A stretch of DNA of 64,000 bases from Neoceratodus forsteri (GCA_016271365.2 CM057453.1:1090575001-1090639000), one strand, 5' to 3'. Shown: positions 32,583-45,030, numbered from the stretch's first letter. Program-made: numbers and translations. The notes: generated from the sequence alone by a model not told the origin.

Positions 32583-34269
32583 AATTGGTAGTATGTAAAG
32601 GTTTAAGACAAAAACTGTTAAAATTGTATTTTTTCAACTGTAGCTTATTTATTTAATTTAATTTATTTATTGTGGTATATTCTTCCTCTGTGTGTTATAT
32701 AGTTCTGTTGCTAAGCAGAATAGACCTGTAAAAGACACCTTGGCCCCAAACCTCCTACCCCCCACCCCCACCTCAGTCAAACAGTTAGCCATGGAGTTGT
32801 GTGTGAGTGTGTTTTTTATTTAATTTTTTTTAATTGGGGGTGTCAAATTAATGCATGCCTGTGATCCTACAGGAGGGAGACTGTTGCTAGGTGAATTGCT
32901 GGTGACAGTGCTCGTTGAGAATTGCGAGTGTGCTGTGAGTGGAGAGTGGCGCACCATTTACATGGACGTGCTGTGATATACTGGAGAGGAGTGATTTCAT
33001 CACTCTGTGTGTGGTGTGCTCCCAAACAGAATGGCAGACTGGTAATCTGTATTTTTCTTTTTTGTTTTTAAAGTGAAATGCTTATTTGTCAGTGTGTGTG
33101 TGCTGTGTGAAATCAGAGTAAACTGATGCCTTGGAGCAGTCAGCATGATATTCGAGAGAAAGGGAGATGAGAGCTTTCCCTTTTGTTTCTTGAATCTTTT
33201 TAAAATTAATGTTCGTTTATGTAAACTTGGTGTGCTACTCCCTGATTACAAATGCTCAGCCATGACTCTAGGAACCCCATCTGTAGAGACATTGTACAGC
33301 ATGGTGCTGTGCAAGTTGAGGGGGGGAGGAAAGCTGGAGCGGTTTTATCAGTTTCGCCAAAAAATAAGTAAATGTTAGAAGGAGTTGGTGGTGTATGAAG
33401 CCTGATGCAACCATCCCAAATAATAATAATAATAAAAAAAAAACACTGGCTTTGAGATAAGAAGTTACACTGCAGATTTTAAAATCCCACCAAGTTGAGT
33501 GCAGCACATTAGTGGGAAGGACGATGGCAGCTTTCTTGTTAATATTTGAAACATTCAGGGTGATCAGTGATTTGTTTCAGTTTTGGTTTTGTGATATGGT
33601 TGACTGGTTCTTTAGGTGTGTCTTATGCAGGAATTCACTCACGCATATTGAAGCCAGTTAACCAATCACAAACCAAGATTTGAGGACCCTATTGTATAAT
33701 GAAGAATATCCCTTTCAAATTCTAGAGGCTAATCTCTACAATGTGGAGACCCTAATGAGTTATTATTTCAGAACAAATAATGCATCAAGTGAAGAACTGA
33801 AACAGAAAAAGTTGGTAGTACCTGGTTCATTTGTAAAAGGAAGGCATTATTTGTTTTTTCTAAAACAATTTGAAGTTTTAAAAAACAAAAGGGTTCAAAG
33901 GGGTGATGGAGGAGGACAATGTTTGGCATAGGAGACAAAAGGACAAAAACTCAGATTGAATGTTTTACACCCCCATCTCCCAAAATAGAGTTGTGAAAAA
34001 TAAAGCTACTTGTTGGTAAGTGTGAGCTAGTGTAGAGTTGGAGTTCTGTGAATGTGCTGAAATGCAATACCTTTTGACACTGGTGAAGCAGGTCCAAAGG
34101 GACTTGGGTTCACTTTTGCAGTTTATTAGCGGCACTTCAACAGCATGATGCTGCATTTTTTTACAGGGAGCATGCACTAAGCATGTTCAAGTTGTTGGCA
34201 AGCTACATGATCTGCAGCATTTGATCAGCAATGCTTGAGATTGGCACCTGTCTGTGCTGCACACATCTT

Positions 34270-34273
<4 letters not shown>
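32583..34273. other. Unassigned stretch
   Basis: AT-rich sequence with scattered short open frames. A small GAGTGATTTCATCACTC hairpin near 32988 resembles the cores at 14846 and 15680. No gene seen. Confidence 0.5.

Positions 34274-34357
<84 letters not shown>
34274..34357. repeat. (CT)n microsatellite
   Basis: About 41 CT units, almost uninterrupted. The Arg-Glu and Leu-Ser frames across it are artefacts. Confidence 0.95.
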
Positions 34358-34365
<8 letters not shown>

Positions 34366-34639
34366 GAGGAAAATGACCTGTAACAGCTGTGCATTTCTTT
34401 GGAAAAGGAGTCTTTTTTTCATCATTTCATTGTTGGTATTTCCTCACATAGAAAATATATAAACACTCATATACATTACACTTATGCCATTCATACAGTC
34501 TCTGGATGGTCCACTCATGTGCTGCAGTTACATATTATCATTAGGTTTATGCTGTATTTGAAAAGTGCCCTATATACAAGAGGGTTATCCCCTCTGTACC
34601 CTATAACCTGCAAGGCATCTTAGGCAGGGATCTCTTCCT

Positions 34640-37600
34640 ATTCTCTGCTTGGGATAAGCAGCTTCCTGGACCCCTCCTCTGGTACAAGTCCGATCTGCCC
34701 TGGGGGGTCCATACTGAGACTCAACAAATCAGCTCTCTATTCTGAAAGTGGGCACCTGAGAAACCATTGTATCCCTCAGCAGTCAATGTACCTTTTTTCT
34801 TGTTATGTGCAGATATCACACCAAAATTTTCTCCTGCATAATGGCTGGCCTTGCTAATTTTGGAAGCCAGTTAAACACTTGCTCCATGAGCAGTCAAATG
34901 TATCCCCCATACCTCTATAGAATAACCTCAGCCTTTCAAGGGGCATACTGTCCAATAGAAGTTTTATTCATTGCCCTTGTTCTGGGTTTTAAACTCACCC
35001 ATGTATTAAGAAGACACTTCTTGGCTAAGATCAATAAAATTCATGTTATCCAGGGGAGCAGAGAATACATACCATCATCCTCCTCCCATTCCAATGCTGT
35101 AACCATAGTGATTGTGGTGAAGTCTAGTTCCACCCTGGTTATGTCTTTAATGGCATCTCTTATGACTTTCCAAAAAGGTTCCAGTTTTGGGCAAAAGTAT
35201 GTATCCAGTGCGCTATGGCATCTTTCACACATTGGTGCTATCTCCTTATGAAAAAATTGCCGCTGGACAGAATAGCCTATTCAGAAGCTTAGATTGCATT
35301 TCTTTGTATTTATTACATAAAAAGAGACCCATATGCCCTCTCCAGAACTTTGCCCATGTCTCTTCATCAGTTGGGGTGCCTAAGTCTTTTTCCCATCCAG
35401 CCTTCATTCGGCCAATGGGTCTGATCTGGACTCCCCTAATGTCCCATAATACAGTACCAAAGCAATCACCCCCTTAGGCATCCATCTTCTGTGCAACAGT
35501 TGCCGTTCTAGGTCATTTGGGGACATAGCTCCTGCCTTTTTCCCCGTTTCCTTCTCTAGGTATCTCCAAACATGTAGATATCTAAAACAATGGTGTCTAG
35601 GAAGATCTGTCTTCTCCTGGCATATTTTAAAGGACAAAATCTCCTCCTTTGTGAGGAGGTCACCCCAGATATGAATCCTGGCTTGGTACCACAAAGCAGG
35701 TAAAAAATGTGGGTACCCTATCACAGGTGCAAGAAAGGTGAACACATACTTTTTCTCTCCCTCTTTCCTGATTCTGTACCAGATCAACAAAGTTGCTAGA
35801 ATCAAAGGGTTTGGATGTGGTACTCTCTTATATTGTTGAAGCCCCCAATATCCAAGTGTACTGCCAGGCCATACGGGGCTCCCTCTCTGTCTAAAACTTT
35901 CCACATGATCTCTGGGTCCTTCTTACTCTAGTCTGTAGCATACCTCAGCTGGCAGGCCTTGTGATAACTGTCAAAATCCGGGAAGTTCACTCCTCCCTGC
36001 CTCTGGCATGCCCTTAATGTTGCTAAGCTAGCCCTGGGTCTCTGTCTTCCCCATATGAATTTAGAAAAACCCTTATCCAGTTTGTCTCTCTCCTGCCTGG
36101 TGAGCCCCTGTGGCAGCATCTGCAGGGGGCAGAAGAGCCTGGTTGGAATATTCATCCTATCCAGGAAACCAGCAGTTCAATCCACCTCCACATGTCTGAC
36201 AGTACCTTGTTATTCATAGGAGTGTAATTCAGGCTGAAGAGGTCTGTAAACTTACTGGACACCTAGATTCCCAAATATGTGAGCTCTTGTACTACTATTT
36301 GATAAAGTGAGTTATGCCTGACATCTAGCTCTCCTCCGCTTCCTGATCCATTGTACCTTTGATTTAGAATAATTGATTTTGTATCTTGAGAAAGATGAGA
36401 ACCCGTAAATCACTCTCTTAATCTCCAGCAAGAAGCACTCTGGATCTTTACAGAATAGCAGGATTTCACTTGCGTAAAGTGAGATTTTATGTCAGATCCC
36501 TTCTCCGGACATGACCCCATGCATTCCTAGATCGGCTTCTATGGCCACAGCCAAAGGCTCTGTAGCCAGGGCAACAACAGTGGAGAGAGAGGGGCAGCCC
36601 TGCCTAGCACCTCCTTGTAATCAAAATGTACCCAAACTCCCCCATTCATGGAAACTGGTACTTCCAATACCACATATAATAAGTGCATCAAATTGAATAG
36701 CCCCTCCACCACCCCGAATGTATGCAGTGTAGAAAATAGGTCGGACCACTTGACTCTGTCAAATGCTTTTTTGGCATCCATAGATAAAAAAGGGGACTGG
36801 TGTCAAGTGTTCTCTCCTTATGTCTTATGTTCAGCAGTCATCATACATTACATCTTCCCTTCACAAATCCCATCTGGTCCGCATGGACCATGTGGGGCAA
36901 TATTGTCTCTAATTGGGTTGCCAGTATTTTGGCAAACATTTTATTGTCCACATTCAGCAACGAGATAGGGTGGTATGAGGAGCATAACTGCTCATCTTTC
37001 CCTTTCTTGGGAAGTACAACAATAGCGGCATCATAACTAGAATGCAGCAATGTCCTGCTCCCTCATGCCCCTCATATATAAGGACACTTCTTCTTTTATT
37101 AATTGAAAAACTCAACAGTACCCTCCCGGCCCTCATGTCTTGCCACTGTGTAGTGAGCTAATGGCCCAGAGTACCTTACCCTCTGTAATCATGGCCACCA
37201 AAGCTTCCTCCTGCATCTTCATAATACTGGGCCCAAAATGGCCTCTATAGTCAGCCCTGCTTCCAAGACTTCACTTGTCTATAACTCCCTACAGTACCTG
37301 AGAAAAAAACTCATTTATGTCCTGGTTAGGCTGGGCAACAGTTCCATCTCTTCTTTTAATATCGGTGATCATAGGATTGATATGTTTTCCTTTAGTGAGC
37401 CTTGCCAACGTAGGCCCAGGGCAGTTTCCCGACTCAGATATTCATTGTCTCACATACTACAAAGCTATCTTGTCTTTGTTCTTCAGAAGCGAATCTAGCC
37501 CCATCCTTGCTACCTTGATAGCTAATATTGTTTCCTGGGGCCCCTCAGTCTGCAGTTTCATTTCTAACTCCTTGATCTGGACATGAAACTCTGCCTGTTT

Positions 37601-38605
37601 GACTTGGGCAGTTTTTCTCCCACCAGTTACTCTTTTGCCCTGGAAACAAGTACCCCCCCCCCATAAAGACCTTCTCTGCTTCCTATAGGATTTTAGCCAT
37701 TGTTCCAGATGGCTCATTGAGTTCCAAATAATTTGCCCACATGTGTCTCCTTGTTCTTAAGCAAATATGTTGGAAATCTCCAACTTGTCTCATGTCTCTC
37801 CTGGTGCAGAGGGGTGATATGACATTTGATGGGAGCATGGCCTAGGACCATAACGGGCCTTTTTTCTACCTGTTCTAGCTGCTGACATGAATGCTGAGGG
37901 ACACAAATACTGTATAATTGATATGAGACCAGGAGTTGTGCGGGGTCAAGTAAAAAGTGTATTCTTTAAAACCAGGTTACGCAACCTTCAACTTTCTACC
38001 AAGTGCAAATCATGGAGGGCTTGTCACACCCCTCCGGGTCTGATATCTACCATAGAAACATAGAAGATTATGGCAGAAGGGGCCCGCAAGGTCTATCTAG
38101 TCTGTCCAACCTTCCCCCTCCCTGTCCCATCTATCTGGCTCCAGTTTCAAGACTACATCAAAATCACCCAGCAGGACTAACCCGGGGAAGGCCTCTTTAA
38201 TAATCAGGTCTGCTAGGTCCTGGTACCAGGTAGGATCATACTCTGTCAGTGTGTAGATGTTGCCCTCCACAACTTGTTCCCATTATAATAACCCTTGTAC
38301 AAATAAATATACAGTATCCTATTGTCTGTGCCCTCTATCACCCAGCCAACTTTAAAAGTAAGCTTCAATGGAATAGGGTGGAGATCCCTCTACAATGTGA
38401 GTTGTACCAGGCATGATAGCCCTGCTGGACTCTTCCCCCACTAACTTACCTGCCTCCTTCTTCACCAGATGTGTCTCTTGCAGATAGACAGTGTGTGCGT
38501 TAAGCATTTTTAAATGTAACAACAATTTCTTCCTTATGATAGGGTTTGAAACACCTTTCACATTTCATGACATCTATGACATCCAGATGGTATCAGTCAT
38601 ATTGG
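34640..38605 (-). mobile_element. L1-like LINE on the minus strand (L1-B)
   Basis: ORF2 pieces read from high to low coordinates. Endonuclease at 38561-38350 (KGVSNPIIRKKLLLHLKMLN, VYLQETHL) and 38200-37900 (LLGDFDVVLK). Linker 37717-37457 (lysine/glutamate-rich). RT at 37050-36841 (YHPISLLNVDNKMFAKILA), 36781-36540 (DAKKAFDRVKWSDLFSTL), then 36155-35928 (FIWGRQRPRASLATL, GGVNFPDF) and 35904-35404 (166 codons, C-terminal). A Cys-rich end at 35232-35041 (MCERCHSALDTYF) matches the terminal C..C region of L1 ORF2. Frames shift many times. CR1 copy G sits within the endonuclease. The 3' end near 34640 is approximate. Confidence 0.8.
38053..38150 (-). mobile_element. CR1 3' end (copy G), inserted in the L1-B endonuclease
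   Basis: On plus: CATAGAAACATAGAAG, then GGCAGAAGGGGCCCGCAAGG and a TAGTCTGTCCA block. It interrupts L1-B between the GDFDVVLK motif and the following endonuclease segment. Confidence 0.75.
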
Positions 38606-38889
38606 TTATTATTTGTATAATTTACCCCAAGGCACTCACCTTTCCAAACAAGTCAATAGCTTGCATAAGTCATAGCATACCACAATAAGCGCTCTCAGAT
38701 TTGTACCACACTGTTACAGAAAATAAAGTACTCGAACATAACACAAAACACACATATAGTACACAATGCCTTCTCCCCTCCCCCTCCCAATGACCTCCAA
38801 TTACATCCTCTGTATCCTTTCTCCCCTAGCATGAAAACCTTTTATTTTCCTTTATTAAACCTAATATACATCCTTCTCCTCCATTACAT
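38606..38889. other. Unassigned, possibly upstream L1-B sequence
   Basis: May be the region upstream of the L1-B ORF2. No clear frame. Confidence 0.35.
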
Positions 38890-40466
38890 ACCTCTCAACC
38901 TCTCGTAGTTCTCCCCCTTCTAAAGGCCATCAAAGCAAAAGGCTCAGCTGGCCCCAATGGCCTGGACCCCAGGTTGCTCAGGGCAGCAGCACCAGCAATA
39001 ACCCTATCGGCCACATGGCTCATTAATAGGTCCCTAGTGGAAGGGGTTGTGCCTAACAGATGGGAGCAGGCACACATAGTACCCATACACAAGGGTGGTC
39101 CAAGAGAGCCCATAAGCAACTACAGGCCAATCTCTCTTCTATGCACGCTAGCCAAAATCCAGGAAAAACTAGTCTACTGCCAGCTTAGGGACTACCTGGA
39201 GACTAACAAGCTACTAGTACATACTCAGCACGGATTTAGATGTAAACATGGGATGGACACATCCCTCATCAGGATCACTAATGACGTCTTTACGGCCATG
39301 GACAAGGGCACCACCACCACTGGGGCCATCTTCATAGACCTGACCAAGGCTTTTGACTTAGTAGACCATAGCCTACTGATGAACAAACTGGGTAATCTTG
39401 GCCTACACCGGCACTCCCTAACCTGGTTCAATAGTTATCTGACCAATCGCTCCCAGCAGGTTAAGTGGAGAGGTGCAATATCTGAACCTCTCACCCTCAG
39501 GGAAGGGGTACCCCAGGGATCCATACTGGGCCCCTCCTATTCACACTATTTGTCAACGACCTGAATGAACATTGTGGAGGCTGCTCGGTGGTCCAGTATG
39601 CAGATGATGCTGTGATTTACCGAACATCAAATACCACTGCAGAACTGGGGGAGCACCTTCAATCTGACTTCGAAACACTGGAATCCTGGCTCTCTGAAAA
39701 CAGATTAGTCCTAAATGCCGCAAAAACAAAGGCCATGGTATTTGGCCCAAGAGCTCTCGGACAGGACAGAACCTCCCTGCTCCCCTTAGTCTCCTCATCG
39801 GGCTCCACAACAGAGGTAGTAAAATCCTTAAAATACCTAGAACTCACTTTGGACCAAGGCCTTACACTGAAGCCTCATGTCGATCAGGTCACAAAGACAC
39901 TGCACCAAAAACTGGGTCTACTATACCGCCTGAATGACCAGCTGATCTCTGAATACAGGGTCACCATTGCAAACAGCATCCTGCTCCCAAACCTGACCTG
40001 TGCTTCCCCAGTAATGCAAGGTATGGCAAAACAGGAACACAATAGGATACAAGTGTTATACAACAAGATTGCTCAATTTGCCACCTTTTCTCACAACAGG
40101 ACGTACCACTGCAAAGCACTAGCCTCCCTTAACTGGCCATCACTCTCCAACTGCCTCCAGTATCCATTACTGTGCAACACATATGAACTCATCAGTAGCC
40201 CACCTGACAGCTTGGCTGGGCTGCTAGTCCCTAGGAGGGCAGGCAGACTGCTCCATACCACAGGGAGAAATCTCCTGGAGGAACCCAGGGCATGCACCGT
40301 AGCAGGCACCAAGTTCTTTGCCCATGCAGCTCTGGTGCTATGGAACAAGCTCCCACCAGACCTTCAGGACGCGACCTCCCTAGGAATCTTCCAAAAGGGA
40401 CTCCGGGTTCATCACCTAACAAAAAGTGCATGTACGTGCGCCAAAGATATGAACCATAATGACTAG
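38890..40466 (+). pseudogene. RT of element e, one frameshift from open
   Basis: Two long frames (to 39564 and from 39588) cover about 515 codons. First frame: AKGSAGPNGLDPRLLRAAAP, PIHKGG, ISNYRPISLLCTLAKIQEKL (39110-39170), IFIDLTKAFDLVDH (motif A, 39330-39370), GVPQGSILGP (39505-39535). A loss of one base just after this motif shifts the frame. Second frame: catalytic YADD at 39597-39608, NAAKTKAMVFGP, a KYLELTLDQG segment where most relatives have YLG, and the C-terminal VLWNKLPPDL. It lacks the endonuclease because of 5' truncation. All catalytic residues that I can check are present, so decay is modest. Confidence 0.85.
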
Positions 40467-40478
40467 TTCTCAGCCTTT

Positions 40479-40557
40479 TTCTTGCATGGTCCAGTCCTAA
40501 ACAAAAACTTAATCTTGGAAGAATTAACGGTGCTGTCTCTCTTTCTGTTTGTCCACT
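40479..40557 (+). repeat. Target-site duplication, left copy (79 bp)
   Basis: Starts TTCTTGCATGGTCCAGTCCT and ends TTTGTCCACT. It matches 42310-42388 at 73 of 79 positions and flanks element f exactly. Confidence 0.9.
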
Positions 40558-41779
40558 GAGTATCTGCGAGCCCACAATTTATTATGTAGTGAACAACATG
40601 GCTTCAGATCAGGAGCAAAACCACCGCCCTCATCGAATTCTCCAATTTCATTCACTCTGCCCTTGACCGTAAACATCTTGCCGGAGCCATCTTTGTGGAC
40701 CTCTCTAAGGCCTTTGATACGGTCTCCCACCCCCTCCTCCTGGACACACTCCACCACACTAGTCTATCACACAGACCACTCTCTTGGTTCAATAGCTACC
40801 TTACTTCTAGATCCCAATGTGTTAAGATAAATGAGACCCTATCTTCCACCCTGCCTGTCCACTCGGGGGTCCTCCAGGGATCCATATTAGGCCCCCTAAT
40901 CTTCAGTATCTACTTAAATGCACTACCCAAATCCTGCTCCGGTAACTTACTGCTATATGCTGATGATGCGGTTCTCTACGCCGCACAGTCTTGCCCTGAC
41001 AGCCTACAGTCCTCCCTCCAAGAATCGTTCAATAAGATTGAAAGTTGGTTTACCAATCACAGACTTGTGATCAACATCAAAAAAACAAAAGCCATGCTAT
41101 TTGCCCACCGGCAGAGCAAGGCCAAGGACACTGAACAAAAAATCCTCTCCCACACTCACCTCCCCCTGGAACAAGTACTCACTTATAAATACCTTGGCCT
41201 TACCTTTGACACCTCCCTATCCTTCCATACCCACATTAATATCCTGACCTTAGCCATTAATACCCGGATCGGCCTCCTATACCAGCACAAAGACTGCCTG
41301 ATGCCAGAGGCCTCTCTCTCGTTGACTATGGGCTCCCCATCTACTCTGCTGCGGACAACACCAACCTAAACAAAAGTCACATAGCCATTAATAAAGTGTG
41401 CCGACTCCTCCTAGGCACAGATAAACGCTCCCATACTTGCACCCTCTATGCTGTTATGAACATTCTCACCCTGGAGGAAAGACTACAATATCAATCCTGT
41501 CTCCTCACCAAAAAAAGGCAACTAGGGTTAACTCCACTGGGGGTCTCGGCCTCACTACTCTCATGTTCCCACATTGTGACCACTCAGTCTGCCAAGAAAC
41601 ATCTGTGGACCATGCCCAGGGTCAGAACCTCCCTAGCTCAGAGATCATTCCTCTATAGAGCTCCCGCCTGGTACAATGAGCTCCCCCCAGCCATAACCTC
41701 CATTCCCAATCCAGGACACTTCAAGACCATCCTAAAAAAACACATTCTCTCCTTCCACCAATGCCAGCGCAACTGCTAA
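40558..41779 (+). pseudogene. RT and C-terminal domain of element f
   Basis: The frame shifts at about 40625-40690, where FRSGAK passes into another frame carrying GAIFVDLSKAFDTVSHPLLL (40686-40745). The frame from 40695 to 41369 contains SGVLQGSILGP, the catalytic YADD box at 40956-40967, NIKKTKAMLFA and KYLGLTFD. A second shift near 41310-41370 precedes the C-terminal frame 41396-41779 with LLLGTDKRSHTCTLYAVMNI and LYRAPAWYNELPPAI. VLQG replaces the usual VPQG. Inactive. Confidence 0.85.
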
Positions 41780-42309
41780 TCCTCCTAACTGACCTGCACA
41801 GAGCTGCACTAGGCCGCTCCCCATTAACATTGCTACCAATTGTAAAGTACTAACTGTATAGGACATCTTTGCTGCTGATCTCTGTCTCTGCTATATGACA
41901 ATGCCCTAGAGGCTGCACCCACACTGTAACTATATCCCATGTACTAATACGAATACCCTAGCTACTAAATGTATAGGTCAACAGTCACCCAGGCTATTAT
42001 ATGTAAATACTTTGCTTAAACTGTGTTGTCTCACTAATGTATTGATCACTGTTCCTACTATACGATAATGCCCCAGAGGCTGCACTTGCTCTATAATTGT
42101 TCCGCTGTAATAATATCAATACCCTAGCTACTACATGTATAGATTTTCAGCCACCTTGGCTATTAAATGTAAATACTTGTAATGTGATGTTCCACTAATG
42201 TACTATCTCTGAATGTGTGACTATGCTGACGCGGAGCCTTTGTAAATGAGTATATGACTCAAAGGGTTGTAATTCCTATGACTGACTAAATAAATAAATA
42301 AACAAATAA
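40558..42309 (+). mobile_element. L2-clade LINE (element f), inside the 3' UTR of element e
   Basis: 5'-truncated in the RT (starts at YLRAHNLLCSEQHGF). The 3' UTR (41780-42309) contains a tandem duplication: 41890-42055 and 42056-42212 share TAATGCCC(T/C)AGAGGCTGCAC, ATACCCTAGCTACTA and TATTA.ATGTAAATACTT. The end has a CCTTTG/CAAAGG hairpin (42237-42269) and a CTAAATAAATAAATAAACAA tail. Different subfamily from its host e, which ends in another UTR. Confidence 0.85.
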
Positions 42310-42388
42310 TTCTTGCATGGTCCAGTCCTAAACAAAAACGTAATCTTGGAAGAATCAATGGTGTTGTCTCTCTTTCTCTTTGTACACT
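42310..42388 (+). repeat. Target-site duplication, right copy (79 bp)
   Basis: See 40479-40557. Element e's 3' UTR continues from here. Confidence 0.9.
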
Positions 42389-42625
42389 AATTCTACTCCC
42401 TGTACAAGCTCTGTTGTTTCCTAATGTATGAATGTGTAAATCCTAATATGTCAGTATACTGATCAGATTGTAGCCAAAATGGTCAATACACCAAACTGCT
42501 ATGTATGTGAACTGATTGTACTCTGTAACTAAATCCGGGTCAACCCTGAAAAAGGGACCTTTGGGGCTCAGTGTGCCTACGCGGTTATCAAAACTGAATA
42601 AATAAAAAAATAAAATAAAGTAAAA

Positions 42626-42993
42626 ATCATAGCAGTGGCCTTCAAAAATCATAGCAAATGGCTAGAATGTGTAGCACTTTTTTTGTTTTAAACAATAATA
42701 TGTCTACAACTAGTGGGACCCATGAACTTAGTGATATGAAATGTTTCTATCAACTTAGTTCAATGATTAAATAGTTTGTGTGTCCAGTAATAGCTTTAAC
42801 ATTATTAAGAATATCAGTAAACCTATGCAGAGCAAGGATAAATTTGAGTGTGAAAATCATAGCACTATGCAAAATTCATAGCATTTGAGATGTATGCTCC
42901 ATTAACCCCCTCTACCATCCACTTCTCTCAAACAGGAATCTATCCCATCCATCCCCTATCACATCTTTTGTGGCTAACCTACCTAACTTTCAC
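42626..42993. other. Unassigned; repeated AAAATCATAGCA motif
   Basis: The 12-mer AAAATCATAGCA or a one-base variant occurs four times (about 42624, 42645, 42855, 42871). Otherwise nothing recognised. Confidence 0.4.
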
Positions 42994-43075
42994 AGAAACA
43001 TAGAAACATGTAAGTTGTCAGCAGATAGGGACCAGTTGACCCACATCATCTTCCGTAAGTTCCCTACCTATAGTG
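42994..43075 (-). mobile_element. CR1 3' tail fragment (copy H)
   Basis: On plus: CAGAAACATAGAAACATG, then GTCAGCAGATAGGGACCAG and TGACCCACATCATCTTCC. Only the last about 80 bp of a CR1. Confidence 0.7.
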
Positions 43076-43209
43076 CCACCTGAGACTCTACTTGGACTCC
43101 GGCTTACACCCCCATCTTGCCTGCCTCCTCCACGAAAACCCAGTCAGATTATCATAGGCTGTACTACAAGCACATCCTGTTATATAAAAACGTGTTTTAT
43201 CCACGTTAA

Positions 43210-43710
43210 AGCAGCAGTGCACGATAGTGAAAATTTTGACCTACACTTTTTATTTAATTTTAGATTGCCTCTTCCTTCCTGTCTTTCACGACACCCATGT
43301 TTTCTCATTTTGAGTCTGCTTTAACACTTTGTTTCACATTTGAAATATTAAACAGCGTAATCCTTTGAATATGGCTCAGACCAGGTTTTCAGCACTATTT
43401 TCAGCTGTATTTGCTCATCTGTTGTCCCATAAGGTTAGGGAGCAGTGTTTGCGGCATGCTAATTCATTTTAGGCACAAAAAATTATCTTCAACAACAGGT
43501 GTTCAAAAACAACAGAAAATACTGATAAAATCCTGGACTGAACCATATTAAAGGGAGAGCTCTTTTTATTATGTCACATGTAAAATGAAGTTACAAAGCA
43601 GACTCAAATGGAACAAAAGGATTATCATTAAGACAGGAGATAATGTGTAATCAAAAAAAGAATAAAGAAGTATAGGTAAAAAAATGTCAGCACTCTCATG
43701 CACTGCTGCT
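43210..43710. mobile_element. 501-bp piggyBac-like MITE
   Basis: The element is bounded by TTAA at 43206-43209 and 43711-43714. Terminal repeats are AGCAGCAGTGCA(C/T)GA, and the inverted similarity continues for about 150 bp on each side, including GAGTCTGCTTT near 43312 and its complement near 43595. TTAA duplication is characteristic of piggyBac (and Kolobok) elements. No transposase, so non-autonomous. Confidence 0.75.
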
Positions 43711-43714
43711 TTAA

Positions 43715-44818
43715 CACATAACTGCTAAATTACAGTACCCATCCCCTGTTTCTAAGTAAGTTAAAATTCCTAGCAACAACTCCCCTTGTTAGGAACCACA
43801 ACTTGTGGTTATAACTAACATTTCTGCTTCCCTCCCAGCCCAAATACCTTTGGCCACAGCAGGCGGCATTGCAGTCCAGGTCCCTGTCTGTAATCAGGAT
43901 ACCTCTGTGGGCTGCCAATGTAGATGGCAGACTACTGGTCTGGAAATCCTATGGTGGTCTCACATTGGTCCCAGTTCTCCAGAACACATAAAAAATTGCA
44001 GTCCTACCTTACCACAGGTGTAGCAGGTGCTTTTTGGAAATGGGACTAGCTCCCGTTGAACTGAAACTCCCCAAGCAAGTTGACTCCGCTCTTGGAAATA
44101 AGAAAGGCGAGTTCTGCTACAAACGTGCTTCACCACAAGGGGGGGCCAGGGTATACCATGAAAACCTCCTGTAGGGCTCATCTGCTGCTCATGTCTGGCA
44201 TGCTAGTTGTGGCCCTCTGGGTCTGTATCACAGCATGAGGTAGAATAACTGACCTTTCATGTTGTTTATATCGGCACCCTTCTTGTCCAACCTCCTCTCA
44301 TGCTGCTTGTGGCATTGACTGACATAAGAAGGGACCACTTTAATCTTTTTTCACAGGCCCTTGACATAAGCTGGAAGAAGAGGAAGCTCTTCTTTAATAG
44401 CATAGTCTCTCTTGTGTTGGGGAACCATTCATCACTGCTATTTCTCTCCCACCCATGCTCCATGGTAGAGTGAATTGTGCCACAATGGTACTGAAGGATT
44501 CAACAGTTCTTGTGCACCACTGCATGTCATGCCGTTATAACTTCCCCAATTCACCTTGCAGTCTGAACTGGAGTATTGCTGCTATATTTGGTGGTGTGCA
44601 CAAAGAACTTGGGGCCTAGGAACATAAGCTCAAATGCAAACAGTTAGGGGGAGACAATAAAAATAAAAAAGTAAAACAAGAACCAGGCCAACCTGAGAAG
44701 CAGACCACAAGACCAGCAGTGGTCTGTAGCCCAAAATAAGTACAGTTAGTTTGTAAAAAAAAAAAGGAGGAGGAGTGTAGGGAACCTGCTAACGTGCTTT
44801 CTGGGTGAACTACGCACT
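43715..44818. other. Unassigned stretch
   Basis: Short open frames on both strands (44181-43960 minus, with a YTCGKVG..FMC segment; 44463-44266 minus) but none that I recognise. Confidence 0.45.
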
Positions 44819-44820
44819 TA

Positions 44821-45025
44821 CAGTGGTAGTTACAAAAAAGCTGACCATTACCATGGTGTTTATCATCAACAGTGGAAAAAAATACCACAGATTTACTGGT
44901 ACCACAGAAAAAAGCCCCAATGTTATTCAATGCATTTTTTTGTCACTGTAAATCTGCAGTATTTTTTTTTCCTCTCTTGATGATGAATACCGTGGTAACG
45001 GTCAACTTTTTTGTAACTACCACTG
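44821..45025. mobile_element. 205-bp mariner-like MITE
   Basis: Almost fully palindromic: CAGTGGTAGTTACAAAAAAG at the left and its complement at the right, with arms of about 80 bp. It is flanked by TA at 44819-44820 and 45026-45027, as expected for Tc1/mariner insertion. No coding. Confidence 0.8.
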
Positions 45026-45030
45026 TACCT

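Larger units (their letters stand above)
38890..42625 (+). mobile_element. L2-clade LINE (element e), split by element f
   Basis: Parts 38890-40478 and 42389-42625 belong to one element: RT to C-terminus, then a 3' UTR that is resumed after the guest. The 3' end has CCCTGAAAAAGGGACC, GGCTCAGTGTGCCTACGCGG, TTATCAAAACTG and an AATAAATAAAA tail (42546-42620). 5'-truncated just before the RT palm. The split is marked by a 79-bp direct repeat (40479-40557 and 42310-42388). Confidence 0.85.

Noticed and set aside
34203..34462. Arg-Glu and Leu-Ser open frames
   Set aside because: Produced by the (CT)n microsatellite.
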